Source: Tolumonas sp008015085
GTDB taxonomy: Bacteria > Pseudomonadota > Gammaproteobacteria > Enterobacterales > Aeromonadaceae
Assembly (NCBI GenBank): GCA_029265125.1
Contig: JAJUJX010000011.1
Span: forward strand, 21,196-85,195
DNA: 64,000 bases
Direction: 5' to 3'
Under the pieces are notes generated by a model. That model saw nothing but the letters and a program-made list of their open reading frames with translations. It was not told where the DNA came from and did not search any database. How positions within the stretch are numbered: the stretch's first letter is position 1; the number at the start of each line of letters is the position of its first letter. A program made the position numbers and the translations under genes. Positions 1 to 9,498 of this stretch are shown here, in pieces.

Positions 1-975
1 GCCCTCACCCGTGACGACTTTCAAATCCGGGCCAACAGTGAGGTTCGTCAGTATCAATTACTGGATGAAGAAATCCGGGATGCGCGGATTTTTGTCCGGG
101 TACGATCCTATATTGTGGCAGATCGCTCTGGTTGCAGCGGCGGTTTATATGCCAAAGACATTTCGCTGATCCGCTTTAACTGGCAACACAAAGACGACGC
201 CCGTTATGGCCAGATCTATCAACTTGACCGGGCCGTCACTCGCGCACTGTTTGACCGGCTAGGACAACAACGTCAGATTTTTGTCACACGCAGCTGGCTG
301 GATAATAATCTTGCCGTTGAACCCGGCAAAATTCAGCAGGGTGACAGTGATTTTGCCCAGCAAATACAAGCACTAGCGGTTCAGACAGATAGCCAGTATC
401 TGATTTTTGGCAGCATTGTCGATGCATCATTACAGCAACCCGATCAGGGAATTGCTGATAACATCTTCCCCGGTGCCTGGTTTAAAAATCCATTACGCCG
501 TTTCACTCTGCAACTCTATCTTTATGACGGTTTAACCGGCCAGTTGCTGGAACAACCTTTCTATCAGACACAGGCCAACTGGACGTTTGATAAAGAAGCC
601 GTTGTTGATCCAATCAGTCAGGATTTCTGGCAATCCTCTTATGGGATGGAGATAACCTCTACACTGAACCGGATCACAGAAGAGTTAAAAGGTCGTCTGC
701 AATGCGAACGTCCGACAGCACGAATTATCCGGATAGATGGTCTCGATTATCACATCAATCTGGGGAAAACCAACGGCCTGAAAGTGGGCGACCGTTTCCG
801 TATTTTGCATAAAGCAGACTTCACTGATGTAAATGGACAAGAGCACGCTCTACGTAATGCGGCTGCCGGAACGATGGAAGTTACTAAGGTCTATCCGGAA
901 AACGCGGTACTGCGCCCCTTGTCTCAGTATGCTGCGGGTAATATTCAGGTCAGTGATTTGGCTGAACTAGAGTAA
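1..975 (+). CDS. flgT: Flagellar assembly protein FlgT, 5'-truncated by window edge
   Basis: The frame is open from base 1 (ALTRDDFQIRANSEV...) to a TAA at 973-975, so the N-terminus lies outside the window. About 324 codons are visible. FlgT is a periplasmic protein that helps build the H and T rings around the basal body of sodium-driven polar flagella in Vibrio and relatives. The visible part fits the middle domain (DRAVTRALFDRL, QYLIFGSIVDASL, FTLQLYLYDGLTGQLL) and the small C-terminal domain (IDGLDYHINLGKTNGLKVGDRFRI, a FlgT_C-like beta fold). The GTG at 115 is internal, because coding continues upstream without interruption. The next gene starts 11 nt downstream and its ribosome site overlaps this stop codon. 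The assignment is from remembered family sequence; no flagellar neighbours are visible to confirm it. Confidence 0.8.
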   Translation, partial: ALTRDDFQIRANSEVRQYQLLDEEIRDARIFVRVRSYIVADRSGCSGGLYAKDISLIRFNWQHKDDARYGQIYQLDRAVTRALFDRLGQQRQIFVTRSWLDNNLAVEPGKIQQGDSDFAQQIQALAVQTDSQYLIFGSIVDASLQQPDQGIADNIFPGAWFKNPLRRFTLQLYLYDGLTGQLLEQPFYQTQANWTFDKEAVVDPISQDFWQSSYGMEITSTLNRITEELKGRLQCERPTARIIRIDGLDYHINLGKTNGLKVGDRFRILHKADFTDVNGQEHALRNAAAGTMEVTKVYPENAVLRPLSQYAAGNIQVSDLAELE

Positions 976-986
976 AAGGAAAAATA

Positions 987-1523
987 TTGGATCGGGTTAA
1001 CCACATATGTCTCAGAGCAACATACAGCGAGTGGATAAATACTAAGCTGATTGATGCTATCTGTGAACTTGCTGAAGATACGACCGATTCGATGGATCAG
1101 GAGCTGACTGCCCTATTACACTTAATGAATGAGTCAGTCATGGCCGATATCCTCTGGCTAAAGCGCTTTGCTGAAAACATACCACTTCTGAGCGATATGT
1201 TTTCAGAAATAGACCTGAAACTGATGACAGACGATAAACAGAGTAATTTACATCCATTAAAATTAAGTCATATCCGTCAGTCTTTAGATCAAATGATAAC
1301 CCGCTGGAGTTCGTCCGTTTCCGTACATGATTTAGATAGTATTCTGCAATACATCTGCACTGGCGGTATTTCGCAAAAAAAGAACTTTTTCACTGCAATC
1401 ATGCATTTTTTTAATCATCAGGCATTTGTACGGGAAAAAATGATATCGCAGCTCAGCATGAAAAATATCAATTTTCATGTCACAGATCTGCTTGTTCCGC
1501 ATGCCTGTCAGCTTGAAATATAA
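987..1523 (+). CDS. DinB-like (DUF664-type) four-helix-bundle protein
   Basis: Protein of 178 residues with the layout of the DinB/YfiT superfamily. The sequence NESVMADILWLKRF in the first third corresponds to the conserved helix carrying the first metal ligand region, and FFNHQAFVREKM near residue 145 corresponds to the usual FNHxxHHRGQ motif. Here the second half of that motif is degraded, so only one histidine of the usual pair is present and a metal-dependent activity is uncertain. The start is TTG at 987, preceded by AAGGA six bases upstream that overlaps the flgT stop region; no ATG gives a comparable length. DinB-like proteins are often thiol-dependent enzymes, but I cannot assign a substrate. 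It is probably co-transcribed with flgT, although the functional link is not obvious. Confidence 0.6.
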   Translation: MDRVNHICLRATYSEWINTKLIDAICELAEDTTDSMDQELTALLHLMNESVMADILWLKRFAENIPLLSDMFSEIDLKLMTDDKQSNLHPLKLSHIRQSLDQMITRWSSSVSVHDLDSILQYICTGGISQKKNFFTAIMHFFNHQAFVREKMISQLSMKNINFHVTDLLVPHACQLEI

Positions 1524-1695
1524 CGATTCCCTGTCCTCGAATTGATCTATCCCCTTTGACACGCCGTAAATCAAGCTGGTGCATCAGGTATCACCTTGCT
1601 GATGCGATTTCTAAAACTGAGCTAGTGTTGGCCGAAGGTAAGTCTGTTACAATTCAGCCCTCAAAAACCAGCCTATCTCTTTAGAAGGGAACTCT

Positions 1696-2799
1696 ATGAG
1701 TCTTGCAGATAAAGTTCTTGCGGTAAACGATAACCTGCCAATCCGCACTGATAAGCCAGTCCATTCCGGTAAAGTTCGCAGCGTCTATTGGCTGACAGCC
1801 GAAGACAGCGCGCGCTTGATCCGTGAAAAAGGATATAACGTGCCAGTTGATACCCCTCTGGCCATTATGGTGATCAGTGACCGCATCTCTGCTTTCGATT
1901 GCATATGGCACGGCGAAGATGGCCTGAACGGTGTGCCGGGTAAAGGCGCTGCGCTGAATGCCATTTCCAGCCATTGGTTCAAGCTGTTTAAAGATAAAGG
2001 ATTAGCAGACAGCCATATTCTGGATATTCCTCACCCATTTGTATGGATCGTGCAGAAAGCCCGTCCAGTCATGGTTGAAGCGATTGCCCGTCAGTACATT
2101 ACTGGCTCTATGTGGCGTTCATACAGCAAAGGTGAACGTGAATTCTGTGGTATCACGCTGCCAGAAGGCTTACAGAAAGAGCAGAAATTGCCTGAAATTC
2201 TGATCACTCCATCGACCAAGGGTATTCTGTATGGTCTGGAAGGTGTTCCGGAAGCCGATGACGTCAACGTATCCCGTGCTGACTTAGAACGTCACTACAA
2301 AGCATTCAACTTCCTGAACCTGTCTGATATTGACCTTTACGAAAAACTGTTGAAAGAAGGCTTCAATGTTATCAGCGATGCACTGGCCGAACTGGACGAA
2401 ATCTTTGTCGATACCAAATTTGAATTCGGCTATGTCAAAGACGCTGCCGGTAACGACAAACTGATCTACATGGATGAAGTTGGCACGCCAGACAGCTCCC
2501 GTATCTGGGAAGGTGCGGCTTACCGTGAAGGCAAAATCATTGAGCAGTCTAAAGAAGGTTTCCGTCAGTGGTTGCTGAATAACTTCCCTGATCCAGACAT
2601 CCTGCTGAACAAAGACCGTATGCCAGAACGCGCGGCGCTGGCTCGTGATAACGCGCTGCCAGTTGACGTGATGATGGATATTTCCCGTACCTATGTGGAT
2701 ATCGCAGAGAAAATTGTTGGTCACAAGCTGGATCTGAGTGCAAATCCTAAACAGGAAATCATTGATATCCTGCGTACTCAATATCAGCTGATTGACTGA
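1696..2799 (+). CDS. purC: Phosphoribosylaminoimidazole-succinocarboxamide synthase (SAICAR synthase)
   Basis: Cytoplasmic enzyme of purine synthesis that joins CAIR and aspartate using ATP to give SAICAR. The 367-residue protein is the long form found in many gammaproteobacteria rather than the roughly 237-residue E. coli form. Visible family motifs are HSGKVRSVYW (nucleotide-binding start, around residues 23-32), VISDRISAFDC (around 59), the ARQYITGSMWRSY block, and DEVGTPDSSRIW (around 255). The ATG at 1696 follows AGAAGGG with good spacing. A possible -10 TACAAT lies at 1648-1653 without a convincing -35, and I see no clear PurR box. A stem-loop with a T-rich tail follows the gene, and tRNA-Arg lies beyond it. 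Confidence 0.95.
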   Translation: MSLADKVLAVNDNLPIRTDKPVHSGKVRSVYWLTAEDSARLIREKGYNVPVDTPLAIMVISDRISAFDCIWHGEDGLNGVPGKGAALNAISSHWFKLFKDKGLADSHILDIPHPFVWIVQKARPVMVEAIARQYITGSMWRSYSKGEREFCGITLPEGLQKEQKLPEILITPSTKGILYGLEGVPEADDVNVSRADLERHYKAFNFLNLSDIDLYEKLLKEGFNVISDALAELDEIFVDTKFEFGYVKDAAGNDKLIYMDEVGTPDSSRIWEGAAYREGKIIEQSKEGFRQWLLNNFPDPDILLNKDRMPERAALARDNALPVDVMMDISRTYVDIAEKIVGHKLDLSANPKQEIIDILRTQYQLID

Positions 2800-2817
2800 T
2801 AAAATTTTAATATGAAT

Positions 2818-2845
2818 CAGGGGGCAGATGCTCCCTGTTTTATTT
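2818..2845 (+). terminator. Probable intrinsic terminator of purC
   Basis: A five-base-pair stem (CAGGG at 2818-2822 with CCCTG at 2833-2837) is followed by TTTTATTT. The stem is short, so the strength is uncertain. Confidence 0.5.
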
Positions 2846-2860
2846 ATAGTCTCGATATCA

Positions 2861-2888
2861 TTGATATTTCTGTGTTTTCTTGTACTAT
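2861..2888 (+). promoter_or_regulatory. Sigma-70 promoter of tRNA-Arg
   Basis: TTGATA at 2861-2866 and TACTAT at 2883-2888 are separated by 16 bases. The mature tRNA begins 10 bases after the -10 box, and the discriminator (TCCGCC) is GC-rich as is usual for stable RNA genes. Confidence 0.6.
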
Positions 2889-2897
2889 TCCGCCTGT

Positions 2898-2973
2898 GTC
2901 CTCATAGCTCAGCAGGATAGAGCATGCGCCTCCTAAGCGTAAGATCCAGGTTCGAGTCCTGGTGGGGACGCCA
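2898..2973 (+). tRNA. tRNA-Arg (anticodon CCT)
   Basis: A 76-nt cloverleaf with encoded CCA. The acceptor stem GTCCTCA pairs with TGGGGAC (one G-T pair). The anticodon loop CTCCTAA gives anticodon CCT, reading AGG. The T-loop is TTCGAGT. Confidence 0.95.
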
Positions 2974-3042
2974 CACTTTTTCATCGTTGTTTAATAGTTG
3001 AATCATTTACCTGCCTTACGAAACCGGTGTCACCGATGGCAG

Positions 3043-4749
3043 CTACCCAGCAGATCTCCTCCCACTGATTTTTAGTCTGTGACGAATTAACTTCAGGTAA
3101 AGGCCTAGCCAAACCAAAGTTGCCGCCAAACTGATCATCAATCCAACTCTCTCCTCCGGCAATAATTGCAGTTTTAATTTCACTTCATGTTGGCCTGCAG
3201 GCACAGAAAAACGAATCAATCCATTTTCTGAATGCTGAATGGATAAGTCGCCTTGCATTCCCGCGATAGAGGCAATCCAGCCCGGATAATAAAAATGATG
3301 AAGTGTTAGCTGAGTCATTGTGACGGCATTGACGGTTAGCACTATTGAACGTGGTTTCCATTCTTTTATATTCCAACTCGTATCAACTTTATCACTTGAA
3401 ACTGGAGGGGTCTCATCTGCGAACTGCTTGATCTGCTTCAACGAAAATTTATCTTCCGGTACCCAGTCCGGACGATACTCCTGCGGGCTGCGGCTGATCG
3501 CTAGATAGGCATCTATATTCTCATCTGCCGTACGATTCATAAATACAGGTTTAAAGCCATAAATAAGTTCGCTACCCAATAGTGCCCCTAGTAATAAGCA
3601 CCAGCTCACAACAGGCCAATGACCATGCAAACGAAATTTAATTTCCCGGTATTCGGACATCGCAAGAGCAAAGACAGTCACTGCTGCCACCGAAAGCACA
3701 GTATTAAACCGCCATGGGAACTGTAATTTCTGATAGACAGGAAACCATTCCCATACGAATTGACTGATGGGTAACATCATTAAAAAACATATAAAGATAA
3801 CAACCAGCCAGTAATTTATTTCTCTTCTTATCGTTATATGTGTCTGCATACGACTGAATAACCAAGCTCCATATGCCAAAGAACTCAACAGCACTGAAAT
3901 AAACGTCAGATAGCGCCAGAAAATCTGGCTATGACCATAGCCTGGCCCGAACAGTAAGAAATTGTTAGTGAAATAAAACATTCCAGTAAACATGCTCTGT
4001 ATGGAAATATATTCCTGTGTTGTCATGGCAGGAACCCAATACAGTGCCGATAACCCGGTTGCTAAAATTAAAGCTAATACATGATATGTAAATACAATTT
4101 TTCGTTTTGAGTTATCCGTCGTGAACAGACAATGGCCAATGAATACCGGTATAAACATGATCAATGTCGGTAAATGAGTCAGCATTAATAAAGTAAGCCC
4201 CATAGAGAGCCATAATACTGACATTAAGCGACCATCGGTGATTCTTTGGCTCAATAGCAAAATCAATGGCATCCAGACAAATGACCATAATTCTGCAAAG
4301 GCAAAACGAATATAGAAATCCACCACAAAGTGATAGGGTAAAACCATATATATGATGGCAATGATGAGGGCAAATTTAGGGCTGGTGAATTCTTTCAGCC
4401 AAAAATAGACTGTAACTCCTGATGCAATCAACGCAACACATGCAGAAAAAATCAGTGGCAAAGTGCCCGAACTATCCCCCCATCCAATGAACGGAAAGAG
4501 ACTGGTAATATAATATGGCAGAGGGGCATAAAAGAAAAAAGTCGGACTGCCAAACCCGGCATTCATATACTGCATCCAGCGTGGATATAACTCACCGTCT
4601 AATAGCTGATCGGTAAAATGATGGCTGAACATGACATGAAAGAAAAAATCATGACCGGCAAGACATGAGCTGACCAAAGCGGGTAAAGCAAACAGCAACC
4701 CAGCCACAGTAATTATAAGTAAATGTAACCTAGCTTGAGCCATCGGCAT
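3043..4749 (-). CDS. Polytopic membrane protein, GT-C-like (PTPS-related membrane family)
   Basis: Protein of 568 residues with about ten predicted membrane segments in the first 430 residues and a soluble beta-rich C-terminal domain (about residues 440-540) followed by a last membrane helix and a basic tail. The N-terminal pattern CLAGHDFFFHVMFSHHF, then LYPRWMQYMNAGFGSPTFFFYAPLPYY, matches what I remember of the bacterial family annotated as 6-pyruvoyl-tetrahydropterin synthase-related membrane proteins. These resemble GT-C glycosyltransferases, with an acidic residue in the first periplasmic loop. GAGG lies eight bases before the ATG (MPMAQ). The gene is divergent from the GH13 glucosidase across about 210 bp. 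A role in transfer of sugar from a lipid carrier is inference; the substrate is unknown. Confidence 0.6.
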   Translation of the reverse strand: MPMAQARLHLLIITVAGLLFALPALVSSCLAGHDFFFHVMFSHHFTDQLLDGELYPRWMQYMNAGFGSPTFFFYAPLPYYITSLFPFIGWGDSSGTLPLIFSACVALIASGVTVYFWLKEFTSPKFALIIAIIYMVLPYHFVVDFYIRFAFAELWSFVWMPLILLLSQRITDGRLMSVLWLSMGLTLLMLTHLPTLIMFIPVFIGHCLFTTDNSKRKIVFTYHVLALILATGLSALYWVPAMTTQEYISIQSMFTGMFYFTNNFLLFGPGYGHSQIFWRYLTFISVLLSSLAYGAWLFSRMQTHITIRREINYWLVVIFICFLMMLPISQFVWEWFPVYQKLQFPWRFNTVLSVAAVTVFALAMSEYREIKFRLHGHWPVVSWCLLLGALLGSELIYGFKPVFMNRTADENIDAYLAISRSPQEYRPDWVPEDKFSLKQIKQFADETPPVSSDKVDTSWNIKEWKPRSIVLTVNAVTMTQLTLHHFYYPGWIASIAGMQGDLSIQHSENGLIRFSVPAGQHEVKLKLQLLPEERVGLMISLAATLVWLGLYLKLIRHRLKISGRRSAG

Positions 4750-4961
4750 TCTGAATACCTCACATAAAACATCCCGTTACGAGCTATCCGTTTTCACTTC
4801 CTATTTCTGCCGGTTAAATATCTCTATTTCCGTTACGAATATTTTCAAGTGTAGTTGATATATGAAAATGTAAATCTATCGTGAAGACTCAGTCACAGTT
4901 TTCAAAACTGTCTGCGGTAATAGTGACGTCATACAAACAAGCATGGGAAGGGATCAACTCG

Positions 4962-6614
4962 ATGATAACTAACAAAATTGATAAAAAATGGTGGCATAAC
5001 GCAGTAGTTTACCAGATTTACCCTCGTAGCTTTTTCGACGCCAATAATGATGGCATAGGCGATATTGCCGGTATCATCAGCAAACTGGATTATTTACAGC
5101 AACTGGGGATCAATATCATCTGGCTATCGCCAGTCTATAAATCACCGATGGACGACAACGGCTACGACATCTCAGACTATCAGGATATCGCTGCCGAATT
5201 CGGCACACTGGCAGAGATGCAAATGCTGATCAACGAAGCCCAAAAGCGTGATATCCGGATCGTGATGGATCTGGTGATTAATCACACTTCCGATGAACAC
5301 CCTTGGTTTATCGAAGCAAGGAAATCCAAAGACAGCCCCTACCGGGATTATTACATTTGGCGTCAGCCACAATCTGATGGTTCTGCACCCAACGATTTCC
5401 ACTCTTACTTTGGTGGCAGCGGCTGGGAATTTGATGCTACTACCGGTGAATATTACTTCCACCAGTTTTCCAAACGTCAGCCGGACCTGAACTGGAAAAA
5501 TCCTAAAGTCCAGGAAGAAGTGCACAAGATGATGAACTGGTGGCTGGATAAGGGCATCGGTGGTTTTCGCATGGATGTCATCGACCTGATCGGTAAAGAT
5601 GTCGATAAGAAGATCATGGCCAACGGTCCAGAACTACATTCACTCATCCAGCAAATGAACAGAGCCACATTCGGACAACGTGATGTGCTGACAGTCGGTG
5701 AAGCCTGGAGTGCTACACCGGAAATTGCCAGGCTCTATTCCGATCCTGCACGCAATGAGCTATCAATGGTATTTCAGTTCGAACATATAAGCATTGGCTT
5801 TCATCCACAACATGGCAAGTGGGAACCTCAGCCGTTTGATCTGATCAAGCTGAAAAAAGTGTTCACCAAGTGGCAGACAGAACTCGCCGACAGTGGCTGG
5901 AACTCTCTATTCTGGAATAACCACGATCTGCCGCGTGCGGTTTCTAAATACGGTGATGCCGGTGCATTCAGGACTGTATCAGCCAAGATGCTGGCAACCA
6001 CTCTGCACTTTCTCAAAGGCACACCATATATATATCAAGGCGAAGAGATCGGAATGACTAATGTGCGCTTCGACTCTATTGATGACTATAAAGATATCGA
6101 ATCGCTGAACCTGTATTACGAACGCACCGCTGCCGGGGTGCCTCATGAAAAAATGATGGAAGGCATTTACCAAAACGGGCGAGATAATGCACGCACACCT
6201 ATGCAATGGAGCAATGATGTTAATTCAGGTTTCAGTACAACGAATCCATGGCTGAAAGTGAACCCGAATTACAAAGAGATCAATGTTCAGGCTGCACTCC
6301 GTGACCCCAATTCGATATTTTTCCACTATCAGAAGTTGATCAGCCTGCGTAAAGAATTACCGATCATGACTTATGGAAACTACAATCCATTGCTGGAAGA
6401 TCACCCTGACGTGTTTGCTTACCTGCGGACGCTGAATGATGAACATATCATCGTAATCAACAATTTCAGCGCCAAGAAAATCACGTTGTCATTGCCAACT
6501 GAAGTGCAATTTATTAATGGTCAATGCTTGATAAGTAACTATCAGCCGTTTCACAGCCTGATGGATGAAATAGCGCTGCAGCCGTATGAGTCATTTGCAC
6601 TTTTGTATCAGTAA
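4962..6614 (+). CDS. GH13 alpha-glucosidase, probably oligo-1,6-glucosidase type
   Basis: Cytoplasmic glycoside hydrolase of about 550 residues with the (beta/alpha)8 fold of family GH13. The conserved regions appear in order: DLVINH (region I), GGFRMDVID with the nucleophile Asp (region II), VGEAW with the acid/base Glu (region III) and NNHDLPR with the third Asp (region IV). The residue after the nucleophile is Val, which in this subfamily goes with cleavage of alpha-1,6 bonds (isomaltose, panose, dextran ends) rather than alpha-1,4. The frame is open 27 codons further upstream to a GTG, but the ATG at 4962 has AAGGGA eight bases before it, so I start there. No transporter lies next to it. 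Trehalose-6-phosphate hydrolase is the main alternative. Confidence 0.8.
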   Translation: MITNKIDKKWWHNAVVYQIYPRSFFDANNDGIGDIAGIISKLDYLQQLGINIIWLSPVYKSPMDDNGYDISDYQDIAAEFGTLAEMQMLINEAQKRDIRIVMDLVINHTSDEHPWFIEARKSKDSPYRDYYIWRQPQSDGSAPNDFHSYFGGSGWEFDATTGEYYFHQFSKRQPDLNWKNPKVQEEVHKMMNWWLDKGIGGFRMDVIDLIGKDVDKKIMANGPELHSLIQQMNRATFGQRDVLTVGEAWSATPEIARLYSDPARNELSMVFQFEHISIGFHPQHGKWEPQPFDLIKLKKVFTKWQTELADSGWNSLFWNNHDLPRAVSKYGDAGAFRTVSAKMLATTLHFLKGTPYIYQGEEIGMTNVRFDSIDDYKDIESLNLYYERTAAGVPHEKMMEGIYQNGRDNARTPMQWSNDVNSGFSTTNPWLKVNPNYKEINVQAALRDPNSIFFHYQKLISLRKELPIMTYGNYNPLLEDHPDVFAYLRTLNDEHIIVINNFSAKKITLSLPTEVQFINGQCLISNYQPFHSLMDEIALQPYESFALLYQ

Positions 6615-6685
6615 AGTAAGACAGAGCTGACGTATGGCGGAAATGAACTAAACCAGTAACTAACTGACTTAGTTCATTAATGATT

Positions 6686-6775
6686 TGGCGGAGGGGGTGG
6701 GATTTGAACCCACGGAGGACGCAAATCCTCGCCGGTTTTCAAGACCGGTGCATTCAACCGCTCTGCCACCCCTCC
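6686..6775 (-). tRNA. tRNA-Ser (anticodon TGA)
   Basis: A 90-nt class II tRNA with a long variable arm, read on the minus strand. The acceptor stem GGAGGGG pairs with CCCCTCC, followed by GCCA. The anticodon stem-loop CCGGT-CTTGAAA-ACCGG gives anticodon TGA. Confidence 0.95.
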
Positions 6776-6786
6776 GAGCGGGGAAA

Positions 6787-6815
6787 ATACTACTAAAGGT
6801 CTTAAATTTTGTAAA
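6787..6815 (-). promoter_or_regulatory. Sigma-70 promoter of tRNA-Ser
   Basis: On the minus strand TTTACA (6810-6815) and TAGTAT (6787-6792) are separated by 17 bases. The sequence up to the tRNA is GC-rich (CCCCGC), as is common at stringently controlled stable RNA promoters. Confidence 0.6.
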
Positions 6816-6957
6816 TATCAAAGGCCTCGGGTGAATTTCGAATGAACAGTTATTATCCGAAACTTTCTTTCGTATCACATAAAACTATAGTTTTTCTTAT
6901 GTATCTGTCCGATTATATAAATATAAACCACATACTTGTTAAAGGTATCCGGACTGC

Positions 6958-9096
6958 ATGTCTACGTTTTCTCATTTTTTGCAGCGTTTCGTCACCGATA
7001 CTCATGTTTTTTTCGCTTTAAAAGTAGCCTGTGCACTGGTTGGGGTGCTTTTGCCTGGCTTATATCTCGGAATGACCCACGAAAGTGTGGCCATGTCACT
7101 AGGTATTGTAGCCGGAGCTATCGCAGAGCCAGATGATTCGCCAGCGGGCAGAGTTAAATCACTATTACTGACCCTGATTTGTTTCTGGATCGCGACTCTT
7201 TCAGTTCAGCTTTTGTATCCCTACCCGTGGCTGTTTGCCGCCGGATTATTTTGTTCCTCCTTCTTTTTCATCATGCTGGGCGGCCTCGGTAAACGGTATA
7301 GCAGCATTAGTTTCGGCAGCTTACTGGTTGCGGTCTACTCTATGATGGGCGCAGCCCAGGCACCAGATATCTGGTTTCAACCGATCTGGTTATGTACCGG
7401 TGCATTATGGTATGGATTTACTTCCTTGATCTGGCTGAAAATTACACCGAACAAACCTCTCAGAGAACAATTAGCCCAAAGCTGTTTTTGTCTGGCCAGG
7501 TACTGCACACAAAAAGCATGGTTATTCCCCAGCAGTACAGACGATCAACCGTCTATTCACCAGAGACTGGCTATTCTGAACGTTGACTGCATGACATCAA
7601 TTAACCAGTCACAGGAAATGATTGCCCGCCGCCTAAAAACACCTGACTCTGAACTACTTCAGTTGCTGGCTCTGCACAAAATTACCGAACAGATCCATGA
7701 GCGAATCACATCCAGCCACTATCTCTACAACCGGTTAAAAGATGATGTGCACAGTAATCTGTTACTCGACGGCTTCAGAGAATTATTGCGTCAGCTTGGA
7801 ACCGCAACTCAGCAACTGGGTTATGCAACGCTCTTGAATAATCCTTATAAACTCTCTTCCGGCTTATTGTGGGGCATTCAAGCACTGGGCGATCAATTGC
7901 AATTTAGTCATGAGAAAACGCCGTTTTCTGCACATACCGTCAATGCTCTGCGCTTTCTGCAAAAGAATCTATTAGAAATAGTTCATCTACTTGATTCAGC
8001 AGCTAATGTGAGCGGCATTAACTCAACTGAGTCGTTAGTGGCACCGAAAAAAATCCCGGCAGCTGAAAATATGAAACAACTTGTTTCACACTTTAGCTTC
8101 AAATCACCACTGTTCCGTCATGCATGCCGCATGAGCCTGATTTTGGTCGCTGGATATGCCCTCCTGCAGCTATTCCATATTAAATTAGGTTTCTGGGTTC
8201 TACTGACCTGTCTTTTTGTCTGCCAGTCCAGCTATACCGCTACACGAACCCGGTTATTTCAGCGTATAGCAGGTACATGCTGTGGATTGTTCCTCAGCTT
8301 GCCATTAATTTGGTTCACACCTGATCCTCGGTTACAGCTAATCATGATGGCTATTGCAGCTATACTATTTTTTGCTCAGTTGCGAAGTAACTATAGCGTG
8401 GCCGTTGTTTTCATTACGTTGTATGCCATGACTGCTTTTGGATTATTAGGCATCGAAGAGCGAAGTATTATTCTCCCCCGCTTTGTCGATACTCTGCTTG
8501 GCAGTATTCTCTCGTTCAGCGCTGTGACTCTGCTCTGGCCTGAATGGCAATATCAGCGGATCCCCGTATTGCTGACAAATGCCACACGCTGTAATTATGA
8601 ATACTTGAAATCGGTTGTGGCCGCCCTTAAAACTTCAGCGCAAGATGTTCAATCCCAGCAAAAACGCATTGCTGCCCACCGAGCAGATAACGCGCTGGCA
8701 CAGGCATGGATTAACATGCAGACCGACCCAAAACAGCAGCGTAAATATACAAACCTGTGCGCCGCGCTGATTTATCGCAATCACAGTCTGCTGTCTTATG
8801 TCTCTGCATTGGGCATCCATCAGGAACTGAACGGCGCATTGCTAAATTCAGTCTTAATTGATTACGCAGAATCAATGTGCAAGGCACTTAATGAAGCAAT
8901 GGTTGAACTATCGGGGAATACCATTGATTCACCAATTGAACTAGCCTCTTTGTCAACCAAACCCGAACTGGATCCGGCTGATCCGACCGATCAACGAACA
9001 GAACTAATTATGCAGGAAATGATTCACATCGGTATCATGACAACGGAGATACTTAAATTATCCCGTTTGCTGAAACCACTGATACAAAATCGTTAA
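6958..9096 (+). CDS. yccS: YccS-family inner membrane protein (FUSC superfamily)
   Basis: Protein of 712 residues with the two-half design of the YccS/YhfK family. A first block of about six membrane helices (residues 15-150) is followed by a cytoplasmic helical region (about 160-370). A second membrane block (about 385-520, including GFWVLLTCLFVCQSSYTATRTRLFQRIAGT) and a cytoplasmic C-terminal tail follow. The FUSC superfamily includes efflux components for aromatic acids, but the substrate of YccS is not established. The ATG at 6958 is preceded by AAAGG at a long spacing. tusE begins 35 bp downstream and a NUDIX gene follows, probably as one transcription unit. E. coli yccS also lies within a few genes of tusE. 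Confidence 0.85.
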   Translation: MSTFSHFLQRFVTDTHVFFALKVACALVGVLLPGLYLGMTHESVAMSLGIVAGAIAEPDDSPAGRVKSLLLTLICFWIATLSVQLLYPYPWLFAAGLFCSSFFFIMLGGLGKRYSSISFGSLLVAVYSMMGAAQAPDIWFQPIWLCTGALWYGFTSLIWLKITPNKPLREQLAQSCFCLARYCTQKAWLFPSSTDDQPSIHQRLAILNVDCMTSINQSQEMIARRLKTPDSELLQLLALHKITEQIHERITSSHYLYNRLKDDVHSNLLLDGFRELLRQLGTATQQLGYATLLNNPYKLSSGLLWGIQALGDQLQFSHEKTPFSAHTVNALRFLQKNLLEIVHLLDSAANVSGINSTESLVAPKKIPAAENMKQLVSHFSFKSPLFRHACRMSLILVAGYALLQLFHIKLGFWVLLTCLFVCQSSYTATRTRLFQRIAGTCCGLFLSLPLIWFTPDPRLQLIMMAIAAILFFAQLRSNYSVAVVFITLYAMTAFGLLGIEERSIILPRFVDTLLGSILSFSAVTLLWPEWQYQRIPVLLTNATRCNYEYLKSVVAALKTSAQDVQSQQKRIAAHRADNALAQAWINMQTDPKQQRKYTNLCAALIYRNHSLLSYVSALGIHQELNGALLNSVLIDYAESMCKALNEAMVELSGNTIDSPIELASLSTKPELDPADPTDQRTELIMQEMIHIGIMTTEILKLSRLLKPLIQNR

Positions 9097-9131
9097 TTCA
9101 AAGCTTAAACAGATGTTTTTGGAGTAAATCA

Positions 9132-9461
9132 ATGCTGATTCTTGGTAATAAAGAAATTGAAACCGACTCTCATGGTTATCTGAAAAATATGAGTGACTGG
9201 ACGCCAGAATTAGCTGTAATCATTGCTGCTGGTGAGCAAATCACTCTGTCTGATGCGCACTGGGAGGTCATTAACTTCGTTCGTGATTTCTATGATGAAT
9301 ACAAAACATCCCCGGCTATCCGCGCACTGGTGAAAGCGATGGCTCTGAAACTTGGGGAAGATAAAGGAAACAGCCGCTATCTGTATCGGCTATTTCCAGA
9401 AGGCCCGGCGAAACAAGCGACCAAAATTGCAGGTTTACCAAAACCCGCCAAATGCATCTGA
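9132..9461 (+). CDS. tusE: Sulfurtransferase TusE (DsrC family)
   Basis: Small cytoplasmic protein of 109 residues. TusE takes persulfide sulfur from TusBCD and hands it to MnmA for 2-thiolation of the wobble uridine in tRNA. The sequence shows the DsrC/TusE pattern: HWEVINFVRDFYDEYKTSPAIRALVKAM, then LYRLFPEGPAKQATKIAGLPKPAKCI. The acceptor cysteine is the second-last residue, as expected for TusE. The second DsrC cysteine is absent, which separates it from true DsrC. GGAG lies just upstream of the ATG at 9132. The gene sits directly behind yccS. Confidence 0.93.
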   Translation: MLILGNKEIETDSHGYLKNMSDWTPELAVIIAAGEQITLSDAHWEVINFVRDFYDEYKTSPAIRALVKAMALKLGEDKGNSRYLYRLFPEGPAKQATKIAGLPKPAKCI

Positions 9462-9498
9462 CATTCAATAAATTCACTTAAGTTGGCAGAAATAAAAA

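Noticed and set aside
1628..1653. TTGGCC/TACAAT as the purC promoter
   Set aside because: The spacer would be only 14 bases; the -10 alone is not enough to support a promoter.
2284..2781. Long minus-strand ORF inside purC
   Set aside because: It is a shadow frame antisense to a well-conserved enzyme, with no family match.
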